Shown here: positions 16,584 through 25,293 of the stretch, piece after piece
How positions within the stretch are numbered: position 1 is the stretch's first letter
Layout of the letters: each line of letters opens with the position of its first letter
Position numbers and translations under genes: made by a program
The notes under the pieces: generated by a model
The model's database searches: none
Seen by the model: only the letters and a program-made list of their open reading frames with translations
What the model was told of the DNA's origin: nothing
DNA from: JBCCXL01 sp039191605
GTDB taxonomy: Bacteria > Acidobacteriota > Thermoanaerobaculia > Multivoradales > JAHZIX01
Assembly: GCA_039191605.1 (NCBI GenBank)
Contig: JBCCXL010000024.1
Coordinates: forward strand, 1-64,000
DNA length: 64,000 nucleotides
Reading direction: 5' to 3'

Positions 16584-17615
16584 ATGAAGCGTATCCTGAT
16601 CGCTGGCGCTGCCCTGCTGATGCTGGCCGGCACCGCCGCCGAGGCGCAGCGCGACCAGATTCGGATCGTCGGCTCCTCTACCGTCTACCCCTTCGCTACC
16701 AAGGTGGCCGAGAACTTTGGCCGCACCACCGACTTCAAGACCCCCGTCATCGAGTCCACCGGCTCCGGCGGCGGCCTCAAGCTCTTCTGCGCCGGCGTCG
16801 GCGTCGAGCACCCGGACATCACCAACGCCTCCCGCGCCATCAAGAGCACCGAGGTCGAGCTCTGCGCCAAGAACGGCGTCGACAAGATCACCGAGGTCAA
16901 CATCGGCTACGACGGCATCGTCATCGCCAACGCCAAGAAGGCCCCGACCCTCGAGCTCACCCTGCAGCAGGTCTTCCTCGCCCTCGCCAAGGACGTGCCG
17001 GACGGCAAGGGCGGCCTGAAGCCCAACCCCAACAACACCTGGAAGGACGTCGACGCCTCCCTGCCGAACGTCAAGATCGAGGTTCTCGGTCCTCCGCCGA
17101 CCTCCGGCACCCGCGACGCCTTCGCTGAGCTCGCCCTCGAGGGTGGCTGCAAGTCCTGGGACTGGATCAAGGCCCTCAAGAAGTCCGACAAGAGCCGCTA
17201 CAAGCAGATCTGCCACACCGTCCGTGAGGATGGCGCCTACGTCGAGGCCGGCGAGAACGACAACCTGATCATTCAGAAGCTCAACGCCAACCCCAACGCC
17301 CTCGGCGTGTTCGGCTTCTCCTTCCTCGACCAGAACTCCGACAAGGTCCACGGCAGCGTCGTCAACGGCGTCGCTCCGACTTTCGACTCCATCGCGGACG
17401 GCTCCTACCCGATCTCCCGTCCGCTCTTCTTCTACGTCAAGGTGGCCCACGCTGCCGTGATCCCCGGCATCAAGGAGTACCTCAAGGAGTTCACCAGCGC
17501 TGGCGCCTGGGGTGAGGACGGCTATCTCTCCGATGCCGGCCTGATTCCGCTGCCGACGGACCTCCGCAACCAGGTGGCCTCCGACGCCCGCTCCCTAGCG
17601 GACAACGTCAACTGA
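16584..17615 (+). CDS. pstS: Phosphate ABC transporter substrate-binding protein
   Basis: Periplasmic phosphate receptor feeding PstCAB. Start ATG 16584 has AAGGAG ten bases upstream. 343 residues, with a clear signal peptide cleaved after AEA. Family motifs: IRIVGSSTVYPF, ESTGSGGGLKLFC, IGYDGIVIA and PPPTSGTRDAF, whose Ser/Gly/Thr residues bind phosphate. The end of the protein is intact. It is the first gene of pstS-pstC-pstA-arsC and lies behind a Pho-box-like element. Confidence 0.95.
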   Translation: MKRILIAGAALLMLAGTAAEAQRDQIRIVGSSTVYPFATKVAENFGRTTDFKTPVIESTGSGGGLKLFCAGVGVEHPDITNASRAIKSTEVELCAKNGVDKITEVNIGYDGIVIANAKKAPTLELTLQQVFLALAKDVPDGKGGLKPNPNNTWKDVDASLPNVKIEVLGPPPTSGTRDAFAELALEGGCKSWDWIKALKKSDKSRYKQICHTVREDGAYVEAGENDNLIIQKLNANPNALGVFGFSFLDQNSDKVHGSVVNGVAPTFDSIADGSYPISRPLFFYVKVAHAAVIPGIKEYLKEFTSAGAWGEDGYLSDAGLIPLPTDLRNQVASDARSLADNVN

Positions 17616-17665
17616 TCCCCTCCCACGACCGGTGATCCGCTGAGCGGGTCGCCGGACGCGCCGAT

Positions 17666-17705
17666 GGACCGGCGGTCGACCGACAGCAGTCGGCACCGCC
17701 GGTCC
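17666..17705 (+). promoter_or_regulatory. Intercistronic stem-loop between pstS and pstC
   Basis: Outer arms GGACCGGCGGT (17666-17676) and ACCGCCGGTCC (17695-17705) are perfect complements. An inner CCGAC-AGCA-GTCGG stem sits inside. No T run follows. Such a structure typically protects the pstS transcript end or attenuates transcription into the permease genes, so that binding protein outnumbers permease. Confidence 0.6.
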
Positions 17706-17866
17706 CCTCGTTTCGATTTCTGGTTTCCTCAGCAGTTCTTCGACGGGCTCCCTGTCCAGTTTCGGGCCTTATCCCGCTTCGCTTCAGGCCTCCATTTGCT
17801 TCCCAGCATTTTTCCTTTACCCTCTCGGATCTTCGTCCCTCATCCTCCAACGTCCAGGGATCACCA

Positions 17867-19246
17867 ATGAACGCACTGACCCTGTTCCTGCTTCTCGTCG
17901 CTCTCTCTTTCGCCGGCTACTATTTTGGCCGGCGACGCTCGCTGGCGTTGGTAGATCATCCCCGCCAGCTGCACTCCCTTCCGGGCTATTACGGCGCCCA
18001 GGTCACCCTGGCCATCGCCATTCCCGCTCTGCTCGCCCTCTTGTTGTTCATCGTCTTCGAGGGCACCATCGTGCGCTCGATGCTGATCGACAGCCTGCCC
18101 CAGGCGGTCCAGGAGCTGCCGGAAGAACGGCTGAATCTCTACATCAACGACGTCCAGAATCTGGCCACGGGAAATATCGTCAGCCAGAACGTCGACCCGG
18201 AGATCCAGGCCGCCGCGGATCATTACCAGGGCCTGCTGAGCAGCGCCGCCTCGATGCGCACCCTGGTGGTGCTCCTGCTCGCCATCGCCGGATTGCTCCT
18301 GGCATGGCGCCGCATTCAGCCCCACGTGCAGTCGATGTACGGAGTCGAGCGCACGCTGCGTCTCCTGCTCGCCACCGGCTCCACTATCGCCATCTTCACC
18401 ACCATCGGTATCGTCCTCTCGCTGCTCTTCGAGGCGATCCGCTTCTTCAATATGGTGCCGTGGACGGAATTCCTCTTCGGCATGGAGTGGAGCCCGCAGA
18501 CCGCGCTGCGGGCTGATCAGGTCGGTAGCTCCGGCGCCTTCGGCGCCATCCCGCTGCTCACCGGCACGCTGCTGATCACCCTCATCGCCATGACGGTGGC
18601 GGTCCCCGTCGGCCTGCTGGCGGCGATCTACATGGCCGAATACGCCACGCCGAAGACTCGCACCGTGCTCAAGCCGATGCTCGAGATCCTCGCCGGCATC
18701 CCCACGGTGGTCTACGGCTTCTTCGCCGCCCTCACCGTCGCGCCCTTCATCCGCGACTTCGGCACCAGCGTCGGCCTCGACATCGCCTCCGAGAGCGCCC
18801 TCGCCGCCGGCGGCGTGATGGGGATCATGATCATCCCCTTCGTCTCTTCGCTCTCCGACGACGTCATCACCGCCGTGCCCCGAGGGCTGCGGGAGGCGTC
18901 CTACGGGCTGGGCGCGACCCAGAGCGAGACCATCCGCCGGGTGATCTTCCCCGCCGCCCTGCCGGGCATCGTCGGCGGCATTCTGCTGGCGGTCTCCCGC
19001 GCCATCGGCGAGACCATGATCGTGGTGATGGCCGCCGGCCTCTCCGCCAACCTGACCTTCAACCCCATCGAGGCGGTCACCACGGTCACGGTGCAGATCG
19101 TCACCCTGCTGGTGGGCGATCAGGAATTCAACAGCGCCAAGACCCTCTCGGCCTTCGCCCTCGGCCTGGTGCTCTTCTTCATCACCCTGGTCCTCAACGT
19201 CATCGCCCTCTACGTCGTGCGACGCTACCGGGAGCAATATGAGTAA
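17867..19246 (+). CDS. pstC: Phosphate ABC transporter permease PstC
   Basis: Inner-membrane subunit of the PstSCAB importer. 459 residues from ATG 17867. A first membrane segment (about 3-22) and another near 40-60 precede a loop of roughly 60 residues. The conserved permease part begins near residue 130. The ABC-permease coupling loop reads EASYGLGATQSETIRRVIFPAALPGI near residues 345-370, broken here as EASYGLGATQSE and RRVIFPAALPGI. It is longer than E. coli PstC because of the N-terminal extension. It overlaps pstA by eight bases. Confidence 0.93.
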   Translation: MNALTLFLLLVALSFAGYYFGRRRSLALVDHPRQLHSLPGYYGAQVTLAIAIPALLALLLFIVFEGTIVRSMLIDSLPQAVQELPEERLNLYINDVQNLATGNIVSQNVDPEIQAAADHYQGLLSSAASMRTLVVLLLAIAGLLLAWRRIQPHVQSMYGVERTLRLLLATGSTIAIFTTIGIVLSLLFEAIRFFNMVPWTEFLFGMEWSPQTALRADQVGSSGAFGAIPLLTGTLLITLIAMTVAVPVGLLAAIYMAEYATPKTRTVLKPMLEILAGIPTVVYGFFAALTVAPFIRDFGTSVGLDIASESALAAGGVMGIMIIPFVSSLSDDVITAVPRGLREASYGLGATQSETIRRVIFPAALPGIVGGILLAVSRAIGETMIVVMAAGLSANLTFNPIEAVTTVTVQIVTLLVGDQEFNSAKTLSAFALGLVLFFITLVLNVIALYVVRRYREQYE

Positions 19247-20564
19247 TTCCAGCAGCCCCAACAGCCCGGCCCGTCGGCCGCGGGTGAAGAAGCTCTCCAC
19301 TGAGGAAGTGCGCAAGCGCCTCAAGCGGCGCTATGCGGCGGAGTTTCGCTTCAAGGCGATGTGCATGAGCGCGGTCTTCGTCGCCTTGGGCTTTCTGGCG
19401 GTGATGTTCGTCAACATCTTCTCCAACGGCTTCAGCGGCTTCTTCCAGACCTTCATCAAGGTGGACGTGGCCTACGACGAGCAGGTCATCGACCCCCAGG
19501 GAACCCGCTCCCAGGAGAACCTCGAGGAAGCCAACTACAACACCCTGGTGCGCAACTCCCTGACCCAGATGGTGCCCGACGCCTCCGGCCGCAGCGCCCG
19601 CCGCGCCCTGGGGAACATGGTCTCCACCGCGTCGCGCTTCGAGCTTCGGGAGCGGGTATTGGCCAACCCCAGCGTCATCGGCACCTCCGAGGAGATCTGG
19701 CTGCGAGCCTCCGACGACATCGACATGCTGTCCAAGGGCAACATCCCCCGGGAGGTTCCGGAGGACGAGCGCCGGGTCTCGGATCAGCAGATCGCGTGGT
19801 TTGACCAGCTGGAGAGCGAAGGCCGGGTAGAGACTCGCTTCAACACCCTCTTCTTTTCCTCCGGCGACAGCCGAGAGCCGGAGCTGGCGGGCATTTGGGG
19901 CGCGGTGGTGGGCTCTTTCCTCACCCTGCTCATCACCCTCTCCCTCTCCTTCCCTTTGGGCATCGCGGCGGCCATCTATCTCGAGGAATTCGCTCCCAAG
20001 AACAAGTGGACGGACCTCATCGAGATCAACATCAACAACCTGGCGGCGGTGCCCTCCATCGTGTTTGGCCTGCTCGGCCTGGCGGTGTTCTTGAATGTCT
20101 TCGGCCTGCCTCGATCGGCGCCGCTGGTGGGCGGTCTGGTGCTCACTCTGATGACCCTGCCGACCATCATCATCGCCAGCCGCGCCGCCCTCAAGGCGGT
20201 GCCGCCTTCCATTCGCCAGGCGGCCTACGGCCTCGGCGCTTCGCCGATGCAGGTGACCTTCCATCACGTGCTGCCGCTGGCGCTGCCGGGCATGCTCACC
20301 GGCACCATCATCGGCATGGCCCAGGCCCTCGGCGAGACCGCTCCCCTGCTGATGATCGGCATGGTGGCCTTCATCGTCGACATCCCCGGCGGCATCACCG
20401 ATCCCTCCACGGTGCTGCCGGTGCAGGTCTACCTCTGGGCCGACAGCCCGGAACGGGCCTTCGTCGAGAAGACCTCGGCGGCGATCATGGTGCTCCTCGG
20501 TTTCCTGATTCTGATGAATTTCCTGGCGGTCCTCCTCCGCAAGCGCATGGAGCGTCGCTGGTGA
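19239..20564 (+). CDS. pstA: Phosphate ABC transporter permease PstA with large N-terminal loop
   Basis: 441 residues from ATG 19239, overlapping pstC. The first membrane segment is near residues 42-62. A polar region of about 150 residues follows (61-210), like the DUF3333-type extension of some PstA proteins. The permease core then starts with GIWGAVVGSFLTLLITL. The coupling loop is QAAYGLGASPMQVTFHHVLP. It pairs with PstC to form the channel. Its TGA overlaps the arsC GTG (GTGA). Confidence 0.93.
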   Translation: MSNSSSPNSPARRPRVKKLSTEEVRKRLKRRYAAEFRFKAMCMSAVFVALGFLAVMFVNIFSNGFSGFFQTFIKVDVAYDEQVIDPQGTRSQENLEEANYNTLVRNSLTQMVPDASGRSARRALGNMVSTASRFELRERVLANPSVIGTSEEIWLRASDDIDMLSKGNIPREVPEDERRVSDQQIAWFDQLESEGRVETRFNTLFFSSGDSREPELAGIWGAVVGSFLTLLITLSLSFPLGIAAAIYLEEFAPKNKWTDLIEININNLAAVPSIVFGLLGLAVFLNVFGLPRSAPLVGGLVLTLMTLPTIIIASRAALKAVPPSIRQAAYGLGASPMQVTFHHVLPLALPGMLTGTIIGMAQALGETAPLLMIGMVAFIVDIPGGITDPSTVLPVQVYLWADSPERAFVEKTSAAIMVLLGFLILMNFLAVLLRKRMERRW

Positions 20565-21109
20565 CCTCGTCTTCCCTTCGGGTGCTCTTTCTGTGCACCG
20601 GCAACTCCGCCCGCAGCATCCTCGGCGAGGCCCTGCTGCGGCGGCTTGCCTCTGAAGGCTCCGAAGCCCACACCTTCGACGCCTATGCCTTTGACTCCTA
20701 TGCCTTCGACGCCTATGCCTTTGACTCAAGGAGCGCCGGAGCCCGGCCCACCGGGCGAGTGCATCCCGACAGCCTTCGTCTGCTGCAAGAGGATTACGCC
20801 ATCGACGCCTCCGGAGCCAGCAGCAAAAGCATCGAGGACCTGGGCGACTGGCAGCCGGATCTGGTGATCACGGTGTGCGACGACGCGGCGGAGACCTGCC
20901 CCATCTGGCCTGGTGAGACCGCCGTCGCCCACTGGGGCCTACCGGACCCCGCAGCGGTGGACGATTCCGCCGAGCGCATGGAGGTCTTCCGCCACGTTGC
21001 CGAAGTGCTCCTTCAGCGCCTTCAGCGTCTGGTTGCGATCGAGAATCTCCACCAGCTAGACCGCTCTCAGCTGGCGGCGGCCGTCAGCGCCCTCGCCACT
21101 CCGATCTAA
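20561..21109 (+). CDS. arsC: Arsenate reductase, low-molecular-weight phosphatase type
   Basis: Reduces arsenate to arsenite through a catalytic Cys. The start is GTG 20561, overlapping the pstA stop by four bases; the frame is open far upstream but that part lies inside pstA. 182 residues. The phosphatase loop FLCTGNSARS is at residues 10-19. Further family motifs: SAGARPTGRVHP, VITVCDDAAETCPIWPG and AHWGLPDP. Arsenate enters through the Pst importer, so co-expression with pstSCA makes sense. An in-frame 15-bp repeat inserts DAYAF/DSYAF units at about residues 40-57, directly before the conserved SAG. Confidence 0.88.
   Translation: MTSSSLRVLFLCTGNSARSILGEALLRRLASEGSEAHTFDAYAFDSYAFDAYAFDSRSAGARPTGRVHPDSLRLLQEDYAIDASGASSKSIEDLGDWQPDLVITVCDDAAETCPIWPGETAVAHWGLPDPAAVDDSAERMEVFRHVAEVLLQRLQRLVAIENLHQLDRSQLAAAVSALATPI
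20678..20727. repeat. 15-bp in-frame tandem repeat inside arsC
   Basis: About 3.3 copies of a 15-base unit alternate GACGCCTATGCCTTT and GACTCCTATGCCTTC. It encodes DAYAF/DSYAF and changes protein length without shifting the frame. Confidence 0.9.
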
Positions 21110-21165
21110 GCTGCCTCCGGCGGTGCCTCCATAGGAGCGCCAGACCCGTGAGGCTGATTCGATTC

Positions 21166-21192
21166 GCCTCTCCACCTCGGAGAGGCGTTTTT
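21166..21192 (+). terminator. Rho-independent terminator after arsC
   Basis: Perfect eight-base arms GCCTCTCC and GGAGAGGC around ACCTC, followed by GTTTTTCTTTT. It closes the pstS-pstC-pstA-arsC operon. Confidence 0.9.
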
Positions 21193-21204
21193 CTTTTGGG
21201 GCTT

Positions 21205-21306
21205 CAGGCCTTCCGCTGCGTTCTTCTGGTGTCAGGCCTTCCACTGCGTTCTTCTGGCGTCAGGCCTTCCACTGCGCTCTTTGGCGTCAGGCCTTCCGCA
21301 CTGGCG
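21205..21306. repeat. 28-bp tandem repeat across the 3' end of the MutS-like gene
   Basis: Copies at 21205-21232, 21233-21260 and 21261-21287 (27 bp), with a partial fourth from 21288 that runs into the coding 3' end of the minus-strand gene. The shared core is CAGGCCTTCC. Each copy contains the TGA stop context of that gene, as if its end had been duplicated outward. Confidence 0.85.
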
Positions 21307-23371
21307 CGCCGTCGCCCAGGCCCACCAGACGCAGCAGGGCGAGGGCGTTGGTGGTGGTCGCCAGCCCCGGGCGCAGCTGGTAGTCGAAGGTCATCACTTC
21401 TTCTTTGCCGTCGCCCCCTTCTTGCGCATCGGGGGAGTGGATCTCTTCCCGGAAGTGCACCGGCACCATCGCCTCCTGGAGCAGCGGGGACTCCGCCAGC
21501 TGGAGATCGTGGGTGGTGACGGCGCCGATGGCGCCGCACTCCAGGAGATGGTGGACGACGGTCTCCACCGCGGTGCGGCGCTCGGCGCTGTTGGTTCCCC
21601 GCAGCACTTCGTCCAGCAGGTAGAGCACCCGAGGCGAGCCCTGGGCTTCTGGGGTTTGGGCTTCTGAATTCTGGGCCGGCGAGGCCTCCCGAGCGCTGTC
21701 CACCACGCTCTTCAGGCGATAGAGCTCGGCGAGGAAGAAGGAAACTCCCCCGGCCAGGGAATCCTCCACCAAAATCGAGGTAGCGATGCGCAGCGGCGGC
21801 ATCTTCAGGTCCCGGGCAGATACCGGCCCGCCGGCATTGCCCAGAACCACCGCCAGGCCGACGGCCCGCAGCAGGGTGGATTTGCCGGACATATTCGAGC
21901 CGGTGACGAGGAGCACTCGCCCCTGGGGGCCGATCTCGACATCGTTGGCCACCGCCCCATCCGGCGGCAGCAGTGGATGAGCCAACCCTCGAGCCTCGAG
22001 ACTGGCGGCCCGTGGATCAACCTGCGGCAAGCACCACCCAGGATGCTCGAAGCGCAGCGCGGCGAGGGCGCAGGAGGCTTCGAGGGCCCCCAGAGCGGCG
22101 AGCCAGCCTCGGGCCTGGCGACCCGCCCGGCGCTGCCAGGCGTCGAGGCCCCGCAGCACGTGAAGGTCCCACAGGGCCAGGCCCTGGGCGACGACGACGT
22201 AGGGGTTGAGGCGGGCGTTGGCGCGATCCGCCAGACGCGCCAGGGAGCGCATCTCCCGAGAGACGGGGATTCCCGTGGAAGACCAGGCGTCCTGGGCCTC
22301 TCGCAGCTGCGGCGCCTCGAAGGGCCGCTCGGCGGCCTCCTCTTCCAGGCGCTCGAAGAGATCTCCGTAGCGCTGGAAGCGATCGCTGCTCTCCGCCAAG
22401 AGCATGAAGCGCTCCTGGGCGGCGGCTCCGGGGGCATAGGCGAAGGCGAGGTTGACCAAGAAGGCCAGGGCGAAGGGATGCCAGGTGAGCCCCGCCCACC
22501 ACCAGCCGGCGGCCAATCCCCACACCAGCAGGGGACCGAACCAGGCCCACAGCCTCAGCACCGGGCGATCCTCTAGCAGGGGTTCGCTCTCCGCCTGTCG
22601 CAGGAAGATTTCGAGGGACGGGGAGCCCATCAACTCCCTCCCCAGGACTTCGAGGTCCTGACGAAGGTCCAGGCGTGGACTCAGCTCCTCGACCCCGGCC
22701 TGCCGAGCGGCAATCTCCTCACAGCTCGCCGACTCCAGCAGCCGAGCCTCCAGGGCTCGGCGGCCGAAGGGGGTGGCGGCGGTGGACAGCAGGCGAGCCA
22801 GGGAAACCTCGCCGAAGAGGTCCAAATCCCTCGCCCGCGGCGGTAGAGGATCCTCCTCCCCCTCGCTGAAGGACTGTCCCGCGGCAGGCGGCAGCTCCTC
22901 CCAGCGTCGCTCGAGGCGGGCAAGCCCTTCGGCGTTGACCTGCGCCCGCAGTCGGGACCGCTCCTCCTCCACCTGGGTCCGCCGATGCCTCGAGGAGAGC
23001 AGCAGAAAGATCGCCAGCGCGACCGCCGCCGCCGCCAGCCAGTGGGCCTCTAGCTCAGACCCTCGAACAACGAAGATGCCGAGAGGGATGAAAATCCCCG
23101 CGGAGCTCACCAGGCGCGCCCAGGAGTAGCGAGAAGCGATCGCCCGCAGGCGCTTCGCCTCCTCGTCGGCCCGCTGACGACGACGCCGATAGAGTGCCCG
23201 AGGGGTCTGCCCGGCGACGCCCATCTCAGCGTCCTCCTCGACCTCGTCGGCAATCTGCCCGCGCGGCGACTCCGTACCTTCGGAAGAGGAGCGGGAAGTG
23301 ATCGAATCTTCCTCGACTCCCTGATCGCTGCCGCGGTACTTGACCCCGTCTTGACCCCAGTCCTTGCCCAT
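21287..23371 (-). CDS. Membrane-associated MutS-like ATPase
   Basis: Start taken as ATG 23371 (MGKDWGQDG), which has GAAGGG eight bases upstream; the longer frame to 23404 lacks a ribosome site. 694 residues. Membrane segments lie near 85-130 (two, separated by a short turn) and 275-310. The C-terminal ATPase has Walker A TGSNMSGKST near 491, Walker B LYLLDEVLRGTNSAER near 580 and a THD motif typical of MutS. It lacks the MutS mismatch-binding domain I and the MutS2 Smr domain, so a role in mismatch repair is doubtful. Membrane-bound MutS-related ATPases are known but poorly characterised. The end of the gene is involved in a tandem repeat. Confidence 0.82.
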   Translation of the reverse strand: MGKDWGQDGVKYRGSDQGVEEDSITSRSSSEGTESPRGQIADEVEEDAEMGVAGQTPRALYRRRRQRADEEAKRLRAIASRYSWARLVSSAGIFIPLGIFVVRGSELEAHWLAAAAVALAIFLLLSSRHRRTQVEEERSRLRAQVNAEGLARLERRWEELPPAAGQSFSEGEEDPLPPRARDLDLFGEVSLARLLSTAATPFGRRALEARLLESASCEEIAARQAGVEELSPRLDLRQDLEVLGRELMGSPSLEIFLRQAESEPLLEDRPVLRLWAWFGPLLVWGLAAGWWWAGLTWHPFALAFLVNLAFAYAPGAAAQERFMLLAESSDRFQRYGDLFERLEEEAAERPFEAPQLREAQDAWSSTGIPVSREMRSLARLADRANARLNPYVVVAQGLALWDLHVLRGLDAWQRRAGRQARGWLAALGALEASCALAALRFEHPGWCLPQVDPRAASLEARGLAHPLLPPDGAVANDVEIGPQGRVLLVTGSNMSGKSTLLRAVGLAVVLGNAGGPVSARDLKMPPLRIATSILVEDSLAGGVSFFLAELYRLKSVVDSAREASPAQNSEAQTPEAQGSPRVLYLLDEVLRGTNSAERRTAVETVVHHLLECGAIGAVTTHDLQLAESPLLQEAMVPVHFREEIHSPDAQEGGDGKEEVMTFDYQLRPGLATTTNALALLRLVGLGDGAPVRKA

Positions 23372-23484
23372 CTCGCTATCCCTTCGGCGCTGGTGGTTGC
23401 CCATGAGGCGGCAAGGATACCCTAGCTCCCGCTAGCTCTCCCCAACCGTCAATGGGTAGCGGATTCTTTTCCAGGAGCCCCGAT

Positions 23485-24366
23485 ATGCCGCTGAATTCCC
23501 TCTTCTGCCCCCGCCAGACCTCTCGGACCGGCCCACTCTCTCTGGCCAGTGTCTTCAGCACGTCCCCGTCCAGGCCCGTTCCCTTGCTCTTACTCCTCTT
23601 CGTGCTTCTAGGGTCGCTCACCCTCTCGGCGGGGGCCGCGGCGGCGGAGTCTCCCTCTGGCCCCCTGGTGGTGGAGCTCTTCACCTCCCAGGGCTGCTCC
23701 AGCTGCCCCCCGGCGGAGCGCCTGCTGGCGGAGTTGGCGAAGAAGGACTCCGATCTTCTGCTGCTCTCCTTCCACGTCGACTACTGGAACTATCTCGGCT
23801 GGGAGGATCCCTTCTCCCAGGCCCAGTGGTCACGGCGCCAGGAAAGCTACGCCCAGCGCCTCGCCGGCGGGCGGCTCTACACCCCTCAGGCGGTGCTCCA
23901 GGGTCAGGAGCAATGCGTCGCCTCCCGGGCCAGCTGCCTGAATAGCGCTATCGAGGAGCTGCGGCGCCCCTCCGCGGTGCCCAGCGACGCCCCGCCGGCC
24001 CGGCTGGAGGGCGAGGTCCGAGCCCAGGGCGCGGAGGTGGTGGTGTACGTGGAGGGGCAGCTCGCGGGCCCCGTGGGGCCGCCCCTGGAGCTGGAGATCG
24101 TGGCCTACGAGAACGAGTTGGTGACCGCCATCCAGAGCGGGGAGAACGCCACCCGCACCCTCTCCCACCACGGCGTGGTGCGGGCGCTGCGGCGCTCCGC
24201 CACCGACAACAAAGCGCCCGGCGGAAGCGGGCGCTTCGTGGTGCCCCCGGCGTGGGAGGCGGCCCATGTGGGCTTCGCTGCTCTGCTGCGGGACCAGCGC
24301 AGCGGACGCATCCTGGCGTCCTGGGATTCCGGCCCCGGCGCCGCCCTCAGCCGAAGCGACCGGTGA
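23485..24366 (+). CDS. DUF1223 thioredoxin-fold secreted protein
   Basis: Start ATG 23485 has AGGAG seven bases upstream, better than the first ATG at 23452. 293 residues. A signal peptide ends near AAAAES (about residue 52). The DUF1223 core follows: VVELFTSQGCSSCPPAE near 61-77, with a CxxC that could be redox-active, then FHVDYWNYLGWEDPF and RLYTPQAVLQG. Function is unknown in the family; a periplasmic thiol role is inferred from the fold. Its last 20 bases overlap the convergent pstB 3' end. Confidence 0.82.
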   Translation: MPLNSLFCPRQTSRTGPLSLASVFSTSPSRPVPLLLLLFVLLGSLTLSAGAAAAESPSGPLVVELFTSQGCSSCPPAERLLAELAKKDSDLLLLSFHVDYWNYLGWEDPFSQAQWSRRQESYAQRLAGGRLYTPQAVLQGQEQCVASRASCLNSAIEELRRPSAVPSDAPPARLEGEVRAQGAEVVVYVEGQLAGPVGPPLELEIVAYENELVTAIQSGENATRTLSHHGVVRALRRSATDNKAPGGSGRFVVPPAWEAAHVGFAALLRDQRSGRILASWDSGPGAALSRSDR

Positions 24367-25192
24367 TGTAATCCTCGGTCTGCTTGCGGATCGGGTTGAC
24401 GAAGAGGGAGCTGGTATCGCCGTATTCGATCAGCTCACCGAGGTAGAGGAAGGCGGTGTAGTCGGAGATTCGTGACGCCTGCTGCATGTTGTGGGTCACG
24501 ATCACCTGGGAGTACTGCTCTTTCAGCTCCAGCATCAGCTCCTCGATCTTCGCCGTGGCGATGGGATCGAGGGCCGAGCAGGGCTCGTCGAAGAGGATGA
24601 TCTCCGGCTCCACGGCGATGGCGCGGGCGATGCAGAGCCGCTGCTGCTGACCGCCGGAGAGGCCCGTGGCGGTGTCCTGGAGTCGGTCCTTGACCTCGTC
24701 CCACAGCGCAGCGCCCCGCAGGCTGTGCTCGACGATGCCGTCCAGCTCCTGCTTGTCGGAGACGCCCTGGATGCGGCAGCCGTAGGCTACGTTCTCGTAG
24801 ATCGACTTCGGAAAGGGGTTGGACTTCTGGAACACCATGCCGATGCGCTTGCGCAGCAGGTTGACGTCCAGACTCTTGTCGTAGATCGATCCCCCCTCGA
24901 AGAGCACCTCACCCTCGGTGCGAGCGATGGGCACCAGGTCGTTGAGTCGGTTGAGGCAGCGCAGCAGAGTGGACTTACCGCAGCCGGAGGGGCCAATGAA
25001 CGCCGTGATCTGCCGCTCCGGGATCTTCAGGGAGATCTCTTGGAGGGCCTTCTTCTCCCCATACCAGAGGGAGAGATCCTGAACCTCCAGCACCGGATTC
25101 TCGATGCCGGGATCCAGGGCCTTGCGAATCGTTTCTTCCGTCTCGGCACCGCGGATGTCCTGGGCCTCGGCGAGGGTGGCGGTATCGTTCAT
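24347..25192 (-). CDS. pstB: Phosphate ABC transporter ATPase
   Basis: Energises the PstSCA importer. 281 residues, start ATG 25192. Walker A GPSGCGKST, PstB-specific RCLNRLNDL, Q-loop FQKSNPFP, signature LSGGQQQR, Walker B IILFDEPCSALDP and the switch THNMQQASR are all present. It is on the opposite strand from pstSCA, downstream of phoU. The pst system is therefore split into two divergently placed units with pstB and phoU together. Confidence 0.96.
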   Translation of the reverse strand: MNDTATLAEAQDIRGAETEETIRKALDPGIENPVLEVQDLSLWYGEKKALQEISLKIPERQITAFIGPSGCGKSTLLRCLNRLNDLVPIARTEGEVLFEGGSIYDKSLDVNLLRKRIGMVFQKSNPFPKSIYENVAYGCRIQGVSDKQELDGIVEHSLRGAALWDEVKDRLQDTATGLSGGQQQRLCIARAIAVEPEIILFDEPCSALDPIATAKIEELMLELKEQYSQVIVTHNMQQASRISDYTAFLYLGELIEYGDTSSLFVNPIRKQTEDYITGRFG

Positions 25193-25293
25193 GGATCAGC
25201 TCTCTTTTCTTAAGACGCGGTCTTCAACACACGGTCATCAAGGGGCGGTGAGGCCCCAAGGCCTCGAATCTATCGACAATCGCTGGTCGGCAG

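Noticed and set aside
19895..20560. Long N-terminal extension of arsC in the open frame
   Set aside because: It lies inside pstA in another frame and is Pro/His/Arg-rich; GTG 20561 in a GTGA overlap with pstA gives a normal-length ArsC.
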